From positions 124,001-188,000 of the forward strand of contig LATX02000216.1 of assembly GCA_001466705.2 (NCBI GenBank): DNA of 64,000 bases, read 5' to 3'. Shown here one piece after another: positions 46,700 through 58,809 of the stretch. The first letter of the stretch is position 1, and the number at the start of each line of letters is the position of its first letter. Origin of the DNA: Moniliophthora roreri (Eukaryota; Basidiomycota; Agaricomycetes; Agaricales; Marasmiaceae). The notes below the pieces were generated by a model. It did no database searches. It had not been told where the DNA came from and saw only the letters and a list, made by a program, of their open reading frames with translations. A program made the translations under genes and the position numbers.

Positions 46700-48180
46700 T
46701 CCTTTGTCCGTCTTTCCTTCAAGAACCCTGTATTGCCGAGGCCTCTTCGTGCTCAGAAATCACTAAAAAATCCGGATTCAATCTAACTCTAGATCTAGAG
46801 GGCCCAGCCAGCGTATTCTTTCGTATTATTTAAATCATTGGTTTCGGTCTAAAAGGTGCTCGTCTACGAGTTGCATGGCCCCTTTGATTTGTTGTTGGTC
46901 TTTTGAGAACACATTCTGGATCCTGTTAGCAGGAAGAAGGATGGATGCAATACCTTTTGTTAAGGCCTTATATAGTTGGAGGGCATCATACACTTGCAGT
47001 ACTAGAAGGGATTGTGACATGTTCGGTGGACAAAGGGACTTCAGATAGATGCAATACGTTATGCTGACATTATGCATGTACATAGGTATCAAGAAATAGG
47101 GTATCAAAGATCAAGATTGTACTAAGCTGCCAATATGAAATCTTGCTCATTTAAAAGAGTGACCACCGCTTCGATAACTGGAAGAATATCATTGTGCCAG
47201 GCTGTTTCAGATGCAAATTCGAAGATTTCTTGGTGTACTTGACCGCCTGGCAAAAATAGACAGATCAGATTGGTTTCAGATAGACAGGATTTTGCTTACA
47301 CTTGATGATTGTACAGGTTTCTCTTGGCCTCTGAGTTGCTAAAGCTTCAAGAAGTAGGTGGACGAGTTCTTCTGTGAATCAACTTAGATTAGCAACAGGA
47401 CAGAAGTCTCGACGTCACTTACCTGTTCGTCAATAGTACTTAGCCTCCACTTTACCCTGGAGCTCAACCTCCATCAGCCCACCATGCTGCACACACCATT
47501 GTTGCAGCCTCTTTTCTACGTCTACTACTCTCCTGATTTTGAAGAGTATCTGATCGTCGCCTGGTACTCGAACTCGGGCACAGTAAATATCGCTGGTGGA
47601 CTCTGAGGAAGATCAAGCTTCGGTCAAACGCTGCAGAAACTTGACCAGCAACACAACTGGTTGAGGTTGAAGTGCCTCGTGGAGGGGATATGGGAAGAGA
47701 AGCTGCTTGAAAAGTTGAGCAGCAGACAGCATGAAGTCCAGAGGAAAGACTGGTTGTAGGTCCAGATGTTGTTCAAGAGGCTAGCACAAGAATATATATG
47801 GAACTCACCAATGTGCACTCTCTTCGAAGAGTCTTGACGAGATTTTGGTCGGAAGGAGTTGATGCGCTGCTTAGACACACAGAGTGTGTAACCCCAACAG
47901 ATATGAAGTGGCCTGAAAGACAGAATGAGAATTCAGAGGTCATCCATGGAGCTGAACAAAATGTGGAGTACCATTGCTTGAGTAGTTTTGATGAGGATTG
48001 GTTGGGATGAGAAGTCGATGCATTGCTTAGATGCCCACAAGAACTTACTGTTGTGCATGCTCTCTGAGCAGTCTTGACAAGGATGGGTTGGGAAGGAGAT
48101 GCTCGTGACAGCACCTTCGACAGTATGTTTAGCAGCAGAGATATCATTGGAATACTCTGTCTTGGCCGCATGTGTCCTCA
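46700..48180. other. AT-richer region without a recognised gene
   Basis: The minus strand at 46835-47107 has an open helical stretch (YDALQLYKALTKGIASILLP). Between about 47800 and 48110 three related short blocks recur on the minus strand (S/AST-P/H-xx-Q..VKT.R..CT.VSS), suggesting degenerate internal repeats. No gene model. Confidence 0.35.
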
Positions 48181-48439
48181 GTGAACCGCTTTGCACCAAA
48201 GAACTGAACCTGGACAACAATGAGAGGAGGATGCTTTTGTTGACAAGCAAAACTGTATAGCCAGGGTGAATAGGCAGAACTTGCTGGGAAACCCCATCTT
48301 TACTGCATGGACGATGTGGCGTTTCCTCCATTCTTGAAGAGTCTTGAAGGTTTGTAGGTATCTATGATGTGCCTGCATAACAGTCAGTGTGCTTGAACAC
48401 ATAAGACAATGGAACGAAACCATTTACCTTGAGATTAAA

Positions 48440-49215
48440 GTCGACATCGGCTAGTGTTCGTGTCATCTGGGGTCAGAACGACATGATCTCCTAATAAATC
48501 TTGAGACTGCATGACAGATCTAGGAGTGGCCGCACAGAAAGCGGCCAAGTCTTCCCAAGGAATGAACCGCTCCATCACTTCCAGTGCTGCCAAGAACATG
48601 AGGATGACGATGAGATAAGGGGGTTGACACGAGATCTCAGGTACTGCGAGGCTCTACTAGTCGGTTGTTTCAGTACGTGTGAAAGCATGGCAAAGATCAG
48701 CTCCAACGACAGTTTAAATGCCACTGGAACCCCAACAACATCTTGCTCTGCATCTGATACCGGAGGTGTTATCTGGGCTCTGGCCTTTGAGTCTTTGTCC
48801 ATGTCCATGCAGTCTCCATCCTTCTCCTTCTTGGCAATAACCCAAGTAGCTGCATCTTGAGGGGCAACACCACTGCATTGTTTGAGAACACTATTTGGCT
48901 TGTTGTACTTGATAATGGTGCTAATATTGATAATGGCCATTGTAGCCCATTCCCGTTCTTCGGCGCCTTCCAGGGCAAGGAAGTGTCAGGTGGAAATCAT
49001 TGAGTGATTGAGATGGCCTATCTTATCCTGCAAGAATTCTAACAAGGCAATACCACATCTGTGTACATGCTCCGAATGGCAGCGGGTGCTTCCCAGCATG
49101 TCACTCATGGTCCCCACCATATGGCACAAGGCATGCTGTTTGTATATCAGGTTGGCAGGTGCTTGTTGAGTTGTCGGACAAATTCTAGCAACCAGGCGAA
49201 ACCCAAGTCCCAATT
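48440..49215 (-). pseudogene. EST1/SMG7-like gene fragment
   Basis: Minus-strand blocks in order are EGAEEREWATMAIINISTII (about 48975-48910), a charged linker (KKEKDGDCMDMDKDSKARAQ), then LSLELIFAMLSHVLKQP and, after a one-base frameshift near 48605, PYLIVILMFLAALEVMERFI with PWEDLAAF. This resembles the TPR/EST1 region of fungal Est1/SMG7-type proteins (telomerase regulation or mRNA decay), by recall of the pattern. A TGA precedes the first block and the frame breaks, so it is a decayed copy. Assignment moderate. Confidence 0.45.
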
Positions 49216-51483
49216 CATGCAGTCTGCTTCAATTGCAGAAAGGATGTTGCTGGGCCTGACTGCACATGGCATGCCAAATGTCAGTGTTGATGGATGAAGT
49301 TGTGGTATGTAGGGGATAATTTATTCACAGTGCTATCAGACAACGTCTTGTAGAGATCTTGGCTAAGTGTAGAGCTCACCCTGATTAAAGGCAGGTTTTG
49401 GGCCTGTGGTGCACTTGTCACACTCAGGTCAAGCACAGGCTCTTGACAGAGCACTGAGCCCTGGGTAGAAACAGGGAGATTGGTGCTTGAACCTGTCAGC
49501 ATCAGTATAGACATCCTTTGCTGCTGAGCCGCACTGGCACCAATCGAATTGGTGCTGACCCTTGAAGCCAAGCCCAATATAGAAAAGTAGAACCTTTCTT
49601 TGAGACTTTTAGTGTACAAACCACTGGTAGAACTGTCAGTTGCAGCTGTGGGTCAAATGGCAAAGGCATATATAACACACAGAAGATGCAGAATTCTAGC
49701 CCCAATGACTGCAAAACCTTTGTGAACAAAAGTCAGCAAGTCATTGAGACCACAGAATCAGCACCACTCGCCCATTAACGAATGCATATCATTGATGCCA
49801 TACATACTCTGCCAGACTGATCGGGAAAGATCCAGGTCCCAGCAGGATATATTGATCACTGGCTCAGGCTACAAGAATACCAGGCCTAACTGGCAAGATC
49901 AAGATACCCATGACAATCTCATTCAGACCATTTGAGTATTCACAATCACCAGAATCACCAGACTGAACCGGCAGGATTGAGGCCAACAGCAAACAAACCG
50001 TAGGCCTAGATGAGGAGCCAGCAGACACCGATTCCTAAGTTCTTGATTGCTATGAGAGCTGGCTAAAGCTTCCAAGAACACCAGACTGAACTGGCAAGTC
50101 CATGGTGCCTAATCCAACCTCACAGGCAGGACACATATTCAGACGCTGTGCTCTGAAGAAGCATGTTGAGTCATTGACCATCGCTCTTCCAGCTGGTTCA
50201 GGTTGTCCACTCAGTGGGATATTCAAAAAAGCCGCACTGGTACCAATCAAATCGGTGCTGACTCTTGAAGCCAAGCCCAAATAGAAAAGTAGAACCCTTC
50301 TTTAGGACTTTCAGTGTACAAACCACTGGTAGAACCATCAGTTGCAGTCATGGGTCAAATTGCAAAGGTATACAGCATGCAGAAGATGTGGAATTTTAGC
50401 CCCATTGGCTGCAAAACCTTCGTGAGCAAAAGTCAGCAAGTCGTTTAGACCACAGAATCAGCACCACTCATCTATTAACAAATGCATATCATTGATGCCA
50501 TACATACTCTGCCAGACTGATCGGGCAAGGTCCAGAGCAGGACATATCGATCACTGGCTCAGGCTACCAAGAACACCAGACCTAACCAGCAAGATCAAGA
50601 TACCTGTGACAATCTCGTTCAGACCGTTCAAGTATTCACAATTGCCAGGATCACCAGACTGAACTGGCAGGATCGAGGCCAACAGCAAACAAACCATAGG
50701 TCTAGATGAGAAGCCAGCAGACACTGATTCCTGAGTTCTTGATTGCTATGAGAGCTGGCTAAAGCTTCCAAGAACACCAGACTTAACTGGCAAGTCTATG
50801 GTGCCTAATCCAACCTCGCAGGCAGGACACGTATTCGGACGCTGTGCTCTGAAGAAGCACGTTGAGCTATTGACCATCGCTCTTCCAACTGCTTCCATGC
50901 TGAAGTCAAGAATCAACCTTCTTGGTGGAGAGAGTCAAGAAATAGTAGCTCACCTGGGCCATAATTCTAGTCAAGGTGAATGCCACAAACATCCACATGA
51001 TATCAACAGAACTGCCCGTCTCAGAAATAATGCAAAACATAGGATAAAGCTTCAAAAGCCTGAAAAAAACCCTTTTTTCATCGATCCAGGAATAAATATA
51101 AGAGATATTTGCTCACAACTGTCAGTAGAACTGTCAGTTGCATGGAGGGAAAGGGCAAGGTGTGTTAGCGCCCAATAGTTATATAACCTGTTCTTCATGG
51201 CTTTCACAACTTCGATCATTTTCCTCTAAGTTCTCTTCTTGAGCTCCTTGCAAATGAAAGGTTCTACCTCTCATTTGCATCTACATCTTCTTGACAAAAT
51301 CTCCTCTCCTCCCTGATTTATCGCTTGGTGAGCTCAGGCTTTCCTCTTCGTCAGTCAAGACCTCCCATTATTGGATATTCTGGGAACATCAAGGTTCTAC
51401 CTTCGTGTTCTCTTTCATTTCCACCTCTCTAGGTCTTCAACCTTGCCTCCATCAATTCAACGCGCTAGCAGTTGGAATCCAAA
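49216..51483. other. AT-richer region with a 0.7-kb tandem duplication
   Basis: Contains the repeat 49530-50895. The remainder shows only short unsupported frames. It lies upstream of the chromodomain gene. Confidence 0.4.
49530..50895. repeat. Two-copy direct repeat, about 0.7 kb
   Basis: 49530-50226 and 50227-50895 align end to end with about 697 bp period. Shared words include tgcatatcattgatgccata and gctctgaagaagcatgttga (one change in copy 2). Substitutions are frequent, so it is not a recent assembly error. Confidence 0.8.
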
Positions 51484-53018
51484 ATGCCCCAGGCCAGATA
51501 TTGGGAAGTGGGTCAGTGTTTATTATATATATCAAGACCTTTGATCATTTGGTTTTCCCAGAGTATATCCTGTGAGCAAAAACTAGCCCTGATGATGGTT
51601 GGGTATGTATTGGTTGATGCTATGACTTGTGGCAACTCAGTAACCAGTTGTAATCTTCTCAGAACTATTTAGTCAAGGTCAGTTCCTCTTGCCGATCAAT
51701 CCTGTTGTTGTACTCATCTCTCCCAGTGGGTTGGCTGGCCCTACCACATCAATATGTTAGTTTCACCTCTTCTAGATCTGCTTGCTGTACCTAACATGTC
51801 TGCAATATCCAGCTGGGAGCCTCCCTCAAGTCTTCAAAGTTGTGGATTTCTCGTGTCAGGGTTTTGGCAGAATGCTGAGCAGCTCAGTGATGGGTCCTTC
51901 CAAGCAAACCAGGACTGGGTTGAGAGGATGTGTTAGTCCCTATTTCCATATTCTCAATGTTCTTCTCATTTCAGCACCAAGTAGCTCATCCTACAGAGCA
52001 AGGTGTGCAACGCTCGGTAAGCAGACATTGGTATGGACTATTGTCAATTATTGTTTCTAATTGCGTACTCTAAGGTCAAACCACCTGGTGTTGTTATGGA
52101 CATGAATGCTGAGGTTTATGATTCCAGTATGCTTTGGGTAACCCCGGAGCACAGTAGTGTGGACCTGGATGACCAAGAAAACAAGTTCAAGGTATGTTTT
52201 CCAGGCAAAATATTCTATAAGACCTAGTCCCACCATTACTGTAGGTTGTTTGTGCATCTGTAAATGATATCAATGTCGATGGACTGGCAATATTTCAGTG
52301 TGTCAAGTGCGATGAAAAAGAAAGAAAGAAGGTACCCAAAGCAAATTCCTACCAAGTACCATAGTAATGTGTGATTTCTAGCAGGAGCGACAAGAAGGAA
52401 GAAAACAGCATCTGGAATGTCCTGTAAGTCATCGCCTGCTGTCATACATTAGGAACCAAGCCTCACACTTTCAATATGAAGATTTGCTTTGACCACTTAT
52501 CTGAAAATGCATACGTGTTGGGCTGTGGCTGCCAGCAACTGTACTGTGGAAGCTGCACAGGAGAGGTTATCCAAAGACAGGGTGATGCAGAAGGGAGAAT
52601 GAAATGTGAGTTCATGACCTTCCTCAGATCAGGGGCTTGATTTTTAATCCCAGATCAGGCCTTCTCTGCCATGTGAACGTCCCCGTCTTGTCTTTGGCGT
52701 GGTTCAAACTCCATAGCAAGGAAAATCATAAAGAAAAAATAAAGGCAAGCAGGTGCGGATATCAGGCATGGAAGAAGAAAGCCAAAAAGGCTGTCCAACA
52801 GGCTGCCTGGCTTCAGCATCAAGAAGTGGGTGGCAACGTCTCTGATGAAAGTAAGTTACCACCATTTCTACTTAGGTTCTATTTGAACACTAACATGCTG
52901 TCATCAAGGCTTGCCACCTGCTACTCCAAGGTCAAAGAAGAGCAGGAAGCACAAGCCTCAGCAACAGATGCACCAGTCTCATGCTCACTCTCTGTCTCTG
53001 GAGTCTCCACAGCCTTAG
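51484..53018 (+). CDS. Chromodomain plus RING-like zinc-finger protein, one in-frame TGA
   Basis: Exons 51484..51511, 51562..51602, 51663..51677 (15 nt), 51727..51755, 51813..about 51918, 51976..52017, 52075..52191, 52245..52331, 52382..52423, 52482..52605, 52659..52850, 52909..53018. The first five encode a chromodomain (ARYWEV ... NYLVKWVGWPYHINIWEPPS), which in other proteins binds methyl-lysine histone tails. Exons 8-11 encode a RING-like finger: CPICFDHL, then GCGCQQLYCGSC, then KCLLC. A basic C-terminus follows (ATPRSKKSRKHKPQQQ). TGA at 51573-51575 breaks the chromodomain after EYIL. The splice after exon 5 has two options. Apart from that stop, all phases agree. A Ty3 chromovirus origin of the chromodomain is possible, but the RING module argues for a host gene. 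Confidence 0.65.
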
Positions 53019-53846
53019 CCTGATTCTGTACAGGGATCCAGCCGAGGGCCCTTGGGTAGCACCCAATCGAGACCAATAGGTATGCATGTGAATCAAAGTA
53101 TGCCCAGTTATTAATTGCAAAGGCAGACTTAACTGAGTCCCTGAGGCCTCAGCCCAACTTCGTTCAGGGATCCAGTCAAGGGCCCTTGGGTAGCATCCAA
53201 TTGAGACCAATAGGTGTGTGCACAAATCATACTAGACACCTAGTTGTTAATCGCAGAAATAGACTTGACCGAGGATGATTGATTTCTTGTGGCTGGAGGT
53301 TTTTGGTTTCCTTAATTTTGATGCATGGAGTGCAGGCTACTCTGCTCAGATTTCTTGGGGTTCGAGGTTGAAGGTGTCCCAAACAATTCAATCCCAGTCA
53401 TATGCAGACAGATTTGGGTACTAGTAGAAAATGGTTTTGGAGTACTACTACAGAGCTTGTCAGGGAAAATAAAGCACATGCAACCAGATCCCAAATCTCA
53501 TGATAGTTATGCTGCCCAGAAGAACCAGCTCTGATGCTTGCTCTTTCCTTGCATCATTGGGAGCTCCAGAGCATTCTCTGGAATTGGCATCACAACTTGA
53601 GTCCTAGATCTTGGCATGTTCTGTTTAATGAGGTGTTCTGAACTGTTCCATATACAGAACATCTTCGTATTTCTTCATGTTTCAGATGCTTGGCTGGAGG
53701 CACCTTGAGTAGGCACCTTGATTTCTCTCTGGTCAGAAAGCAACGTTGCATTTACATCATGATATGATAAACAGATAGCATAGTTCTTTGACCATATAGA
53801 TCCACACGTGTTCTTCCTTGATAATATCACTGTTACTCATTAATAT
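53019..53846. other. Intergenic; holds a short tandem repeat
   Basis: Apart from the repeat at 53031-53275 no structure was recognised. Confidence 0.4.
53031..53275. repeat. Two-copy tandem repeat, about 130 bp
   Basis: Each copy contains agggatccag, then gggcccttgggtagca, then gagaccaatagg. Copy starts are near 53033 and 53163. Confidence 0.75.
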
Positions 53847-54718
53847 GGATTATTCTATTGGGCAACCCCCCTTTTGCGAGAAACCCCAGGGTTTCTGTTC
53901 GGTTGATTGGCTGGCCCATCAAGCACCCAAGTCCAAATACCCAGAAGAATGATGTGTGTTGTGCAAATATTGGGTAGACAGGACATGTCACTGTAAGGGT
54001 TTATTCACAGTTTGAGAGCTGGCAAAGCATGTTGAAGGATGATGGTATGCAAGATCTTAAAAATGATTTAAGTATAGAGTGGTAGGCACATAGACTGTGC
54101 AATGTGTAAACACCCTATCAATATTGTTAATGCTTGACTACACCACTCTACACATGCCTACAGTGTCTTTGACAAAATAAGGAATCAAAGATATTCATAT
54201 TGCTGAGCTAGTGAGAATATTCTGCAAGGTTTCATGTTCATACAATTTGCCTCCTACTATATGTCAAAATACAAGTTCCAGATAAATGTAGAACTGAAAA
54301 GCAAAAACATACTAGCTGCACCTACTACTTCATCCACATGGACCTCAATGTGACTTCACTTCATCTGCCAAATGACTTTGAATATCTAGAGACTTGGTGC
54401 TTTTAGGTTTGACATGATTATATTTGCAAAGCTGACATGGAAAACTTCTCATCTGGATTTCTCCAGCTCTCTGATGTTGCAACACATCAATATGTCATCC
54501 AAATAGCTCCTGTAGATACAATATTTCAAGAAGACCAAACTAGCTGTTACAGGGAAAATCATAGAGGACAGTTATAGGACAAGTAGTTGATGTGGTCAAA
54601 ATTAGGCGCTTGCTGGCCCTCTGGCTGAATGCAGAAATCCTCTTAGTGGCATTTTGTATGGGTTCCCCAGAAACCCTGGGGTTTCTTGCAGAAAGGGGGT
54701 TTTCCAATAGAATAATCC
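53847..54718. mobile_element. Mutator-like (MULE) non-autonomous element, 872 bp
   Basis: Terminal inverted repeats of about 50 bp start GGATTATTCTATTGG, continue through a C-run and AGAAACCCCAGGGTTTCTG, and are imperfect. They are flanked by CATTAATAT on both sides (53838-53846 and 54719-54727). A 9-bp target duplication with long TIRs fits the MULE superfamily. No transposase frame is inside. Confidence 0.7.
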
Positions 54719-55424
54719 CATTAATATATATGAGTACTGCTCTCAATATATTAGACTATAATTAGACTAGAGCTCAATTTAGGAGTAACATCAAACCTTA
54801 TTGATGGTACACCACAATTTAGTTGGATGTCAAAGTGTGATCTACGTTGGCAAGGATTCCCTCTCCCCATTAGACGCTCATTTTCTGCAGCATACTGTCA
54901 TTGATAACACAATTCAATTATTATGCTCAGTTCATCTCATCTGGAACTTGATTTTAGTGAAATAGTAGCCCCCCCTGCTATATAGAATGGATAGTCAGAT
55001 AGTACCAGATAGAGCTCATTACTATACCCATACATTGCTGTCTATACTGGGTTGTATATATGGTTACAGACCCATACTGTAGCCCAGTGGAGAGAAGGAA
55101 GGTACTGTACCTTTCTTCCTGTGACAGTATGGTTTACAGGTCAGTTGTAAACCATACAGACATACCATCAGATGGGTTTATGGCTGTAATATGGTCTGGG
55201 TGGGTGCTTAATGCGGCAATGGCTTCCAAATTGGGAAAAATGCTGTTGCTTGACTTTTTAGCACTACCTTGGTTCCTTTCACATCGTCAAAACCTGGTTA
55301 CTGCTTTCTTCAACACCATCAGCAGTGGTCAAGAGAAGTCAGGCTCACCTCCTTGGGCCTTCATTGAACTTAGATTGGGCTGATGGCAATTTTGAGCAGT
55401 GGAGGAATGGATTATTGGAGTGAT
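54217..55424. repeat. First copy of a 1.2-kb duplicated contig end
   Basis: The sequence from attctgcaaggtttcatg to attattggagtgat reappears at 55426-56632 with offset 1207 and no difference that I can see. Confidence 0.9.
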
Positions 55425-55425
55425 N
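55425..55425. other. Contig junction (single N)
   Basis: Separates the two identical copies of the 1.2-kb sequence. Confidence 0.9.
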
Positions 55426-56632
55426 ATTCTGCAAGGTTTCATGTTCATACAATTTGCCTCCTACTATATGTCAAAATACAAGTTCCAGATAAATGTAGAA
55501 CTGAAAAGCAAAAACATACTAGCTGCACCTACTACTTCATCCACATGGACCTCAATGTGACTTCACTTCATCTGCCAAATGACTTTGAATATCTAGAGAC
55601 TTGGTGCTTTTAGGTTTGACATGATTATATTTGCAAAGCTGACATGGAAAACTTCTCATCTGGATTTCTCCAGCTCTCTGATGTTGCAACACATCAATAT
55701 GTCATCCAAATAGCTCCTGTAGATACAATATTTCAAGAAGACCAAACTAGCTGTTACAGGGAAAATCATAGAGGACAGTTATAGGACAAGTAGTTGATGT
55801 GGTCAAAATTAGGCGCTTGCTGGCCCTCTGGCTGAATGCAGAAATCCTCTTAGTGGCATTTTGTATGGGTTCCCCAGAAACCCTGGGGTTTCTTGCAGAA
55901 AGGGGGTTTTCCAATAGAATAATCCCATTAATATATATGAGTACTGCTCTCAATATATTAGACTATAATTAGACTAGAGCTCAATTTAGGAGTAACATCA
56001 AACCTTATTGATGGTACACCACAATTTAGTTGGATGTCAAAGTGTGATCTACGTTGGCAAGGATTCCCTCTCCCCATTAGACGCTCATTTTCTGCAGCAT
56101 ACTGTCATTGATAACACAATTCAATTATTATGCTCAGTTCATCTCATCTGGAACTTGATTTTAGTGAAATAGTAGCCCCCCCTGCTATATAGAATGGATA
56201 GTCAGATAGTACCAGATAGAGCTCATTACTATACCCATACATTGCTGTCTATACTGGGTTGTATATATGGTTACAGACCCATACTGTAGCCCAGTGGAGA
56301 GAAGGAAGGTACTGTACCTTTCTTCCTGTGACAGTATGGTTTACAGGTCAGTTGTAAACCATACAGACATACCATCAGATGGGTTTATGGCTGTAATATG
56401 GTCTGGGTGGGTGCTTAATGCGGCAATGGCTTCCAAATTGGGAAAAATGCTGTTGCTTGACTTTTTAGCACTACCTTGGTTCCTTTCACATCGTCAAAAC
56501 CTGGTTACTGCTTTCTTCAACACCATCAGCAGTGGTCAAGAGAAGTCAGGCTCACCTCCTTGGGCCTTCATTGAACTTAGATTGGGCTGATGGCAATTTT
56601 GAGCAGTGGAGGAATGGATTATTGGAGTGATG
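55426..56632. repeat. Second copy of the 1.2-kb duplicated contig end
   Basis: Identical to 54217-55424 and continuing beyond it (tgaaggtgagcc). It includes the right end of the MULE-like element again, without its left end. Best read as unmerged overlapping contigs. Confidence 0.9.
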
Positions 56633-57685
56633 AAGGTGAGCCACTGCTTTTTTCACATATGTACCCATACTAATAACTCTTAGTAATCTTTAATGTCAGC
56701 CATGGTCAGTGGGGGGGCTCTCCAGACACAATTGAACTGTGTTCCATCGTTTGAAGTTAAAATAAAGTATATTTCCTTGGCAATATTCGATAACTGACCC
56801 TTTAGAGGCTCACAAACACTCGATGCAGACTTGGCAGAGCTGCATATGGCCATAATGAGGCTTCTTAAGATAACACTGTATATACAGTTGATGGTATGGT
56901 TATGACCCCGTACCTGTAACGCTATGGTTCTCAGGTAATCCAGCATATTAGACAGCGGGGAGGAGTTTGATGTGTTGTCTAAGGTGTGTCATTTGCTCAA
57001 TAGAATCCTGTATGCTAATATCTTTGAGATACAAAACAGAATATGCCGATATCTCTGTCCCTCTCTCTCTCTCAAAATCTTCAAGTCTTCACTGTGAGTC
57101 TGTCCACATTCCCATTTCATTTTCAAGCGATAATTTCAACCAAAATCATGCCATCCTTTCTCCGCCATCATCTCCCTCAACATCAATGGACCCAATCATA
57201 GAGAACAATGAGAGGAATGAGAAGAATGAGACTCAGGTGTGTTCCAAATTCCCTGTCTGATTGCCTTTTTCACTCATCCTGCCTCATAGTATTGAAAATA
57301 CCAGGTCTCACACATGCAAGTTCATTCACCTCATTGACACCCTCAACAACGACAAGTCCCATACCAACTAAATCCTTCTTCCATAGCTCAAATCTGTATA
57401 CTATCCAGTTTTCAATATATCCAATTTCCTTCTATTCCATATGTGTTGAAATATCTACACAATCTAAATACAGAAGATCACAGTACTTTAAGAAGACATG
57501 GCATTGTGATAGGCAGATCTAGGTTTGTGGCAGGCATTTGATGCTGCACCATCACGCTTTTCAGCATTCTTATTTCCACCACCACAACCCCTCTTACCAG
57601 GCTTGCTCTGCTTTGTAACTTTTGCCGGCAGGTCAAGCAAGGGATTCAAAGGTGCAGGCAGGAGTCAGTTTTGCTGCAGTCGTCT
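56633..57685. other. AT-rich intergenic; no gene seen
   Basis: No supported coding frame. A short ctctctctct run is near 57060. Confidence 0.4.
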
Positions 57686-58809
57686 CACTACGTATGAGGT
57701 GTTCTTTTAACATGGTTTTCTGATTGAGAAAACACTTAATCTTCTTGCAAAGAGAATTTTTATAAAACTATATATAAATTCTAAATTTCAATTGTGTCCT
57801 CTCAACAAGAATATGCCTGGAGAATACTAAATTTTCAGCAGCAAAAGATCTGGAATTTTCAAATTCTGAAAATTAATAGATAATACAATATATTAGAATA
57901 ATTTTCATACTGAGAAAACATTAAATTTTCTCTGGTTGAAAATGCTCAGAAAATGCTGATAAGATAAGATAAAGATTCCACATTTTCTATTGTGGGAAAA
58001 TCAGAGAAAACACTAGGAAAACACTAGGAAAACACTAGAAAGATAGTAGGAAAATCATGTGAAAACACTGTATTTTAAAGCAGTTCTTAGATAGTTTTCA
58101 TATAGTTTTCCTTTTGTATTTAACATGGTTTTCTGATTGAGAAAACACTTAATCTTCTTGCAAAGAGAATTTTTATAAAACTATATATAAATTCTAAATT
58201 TCAATTGTGTCCTCTCAACAAGAATATGCCTGGAGAATACTAAATTTTCAGCAGCAAAAGATATGGAATTTTCAAATTCTGAGAATTAATAGATAATACA
58301 ATATATTAGAATAATTTCCATACTGAGAAAACATTAAATTTTCTCTGGTTGAAAATGCTCAGAAAATGCTGATAAGATAAGATAAAAATTCCACATTTTC
58401 TATTGTGGGAAAGTCAGAGAAAACACTAGGAAAACACTAGGAAAATAGTAGGAAAATCATGTGAAAACACTATATTTCAAAGCAGTTCTTAGATAGTTTT
58501 CATATGGTTTTCCTTTTGTATTTAACATGTTTCCTTTGATATAAAATTCAAAATCTTATATTTGCTTTTTAAATGTTTTTTCACTATTTTATAAGGCAGA
58601 AAATTTGGTATATTTGTAATTAGAAAATTAAAGGATAATTCTATAATTTCATTATTATAAAATAATCAAAAAACACAGGCTCTTCTGGAAATTAAAATCC
58701 AGAGTATGCTTGCTGTTTTCAATATGTGATGATAACTTGAAACTAATAGAATTTTCTGAGTGTATTTCCTTTGTATTAATAGCATAAAAAGAACACCTCG
58801 TATGTAGTG
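57686..58809. mobile_element. AT-rich TIR element with CACTA ends, copy 1
   Basis: Starts CACTACGTATGAGGTGTTCT and ends with the near reverse complement (agaacacctcgtatgtagtg). An internal block of about 410 bp (57710-58118) is tandemly duplicated (58124-58530). No protein coding. CACTA termini suggest the CMC/EnSpm group, but I found no 2-3 bp target duplication. Confidence 0.6.

Noticed and set aside
48501..48860. Plus-strand open frame of 119 codons
   Set aside because: The minus strand carries the EST1-like blocks over the same bases.
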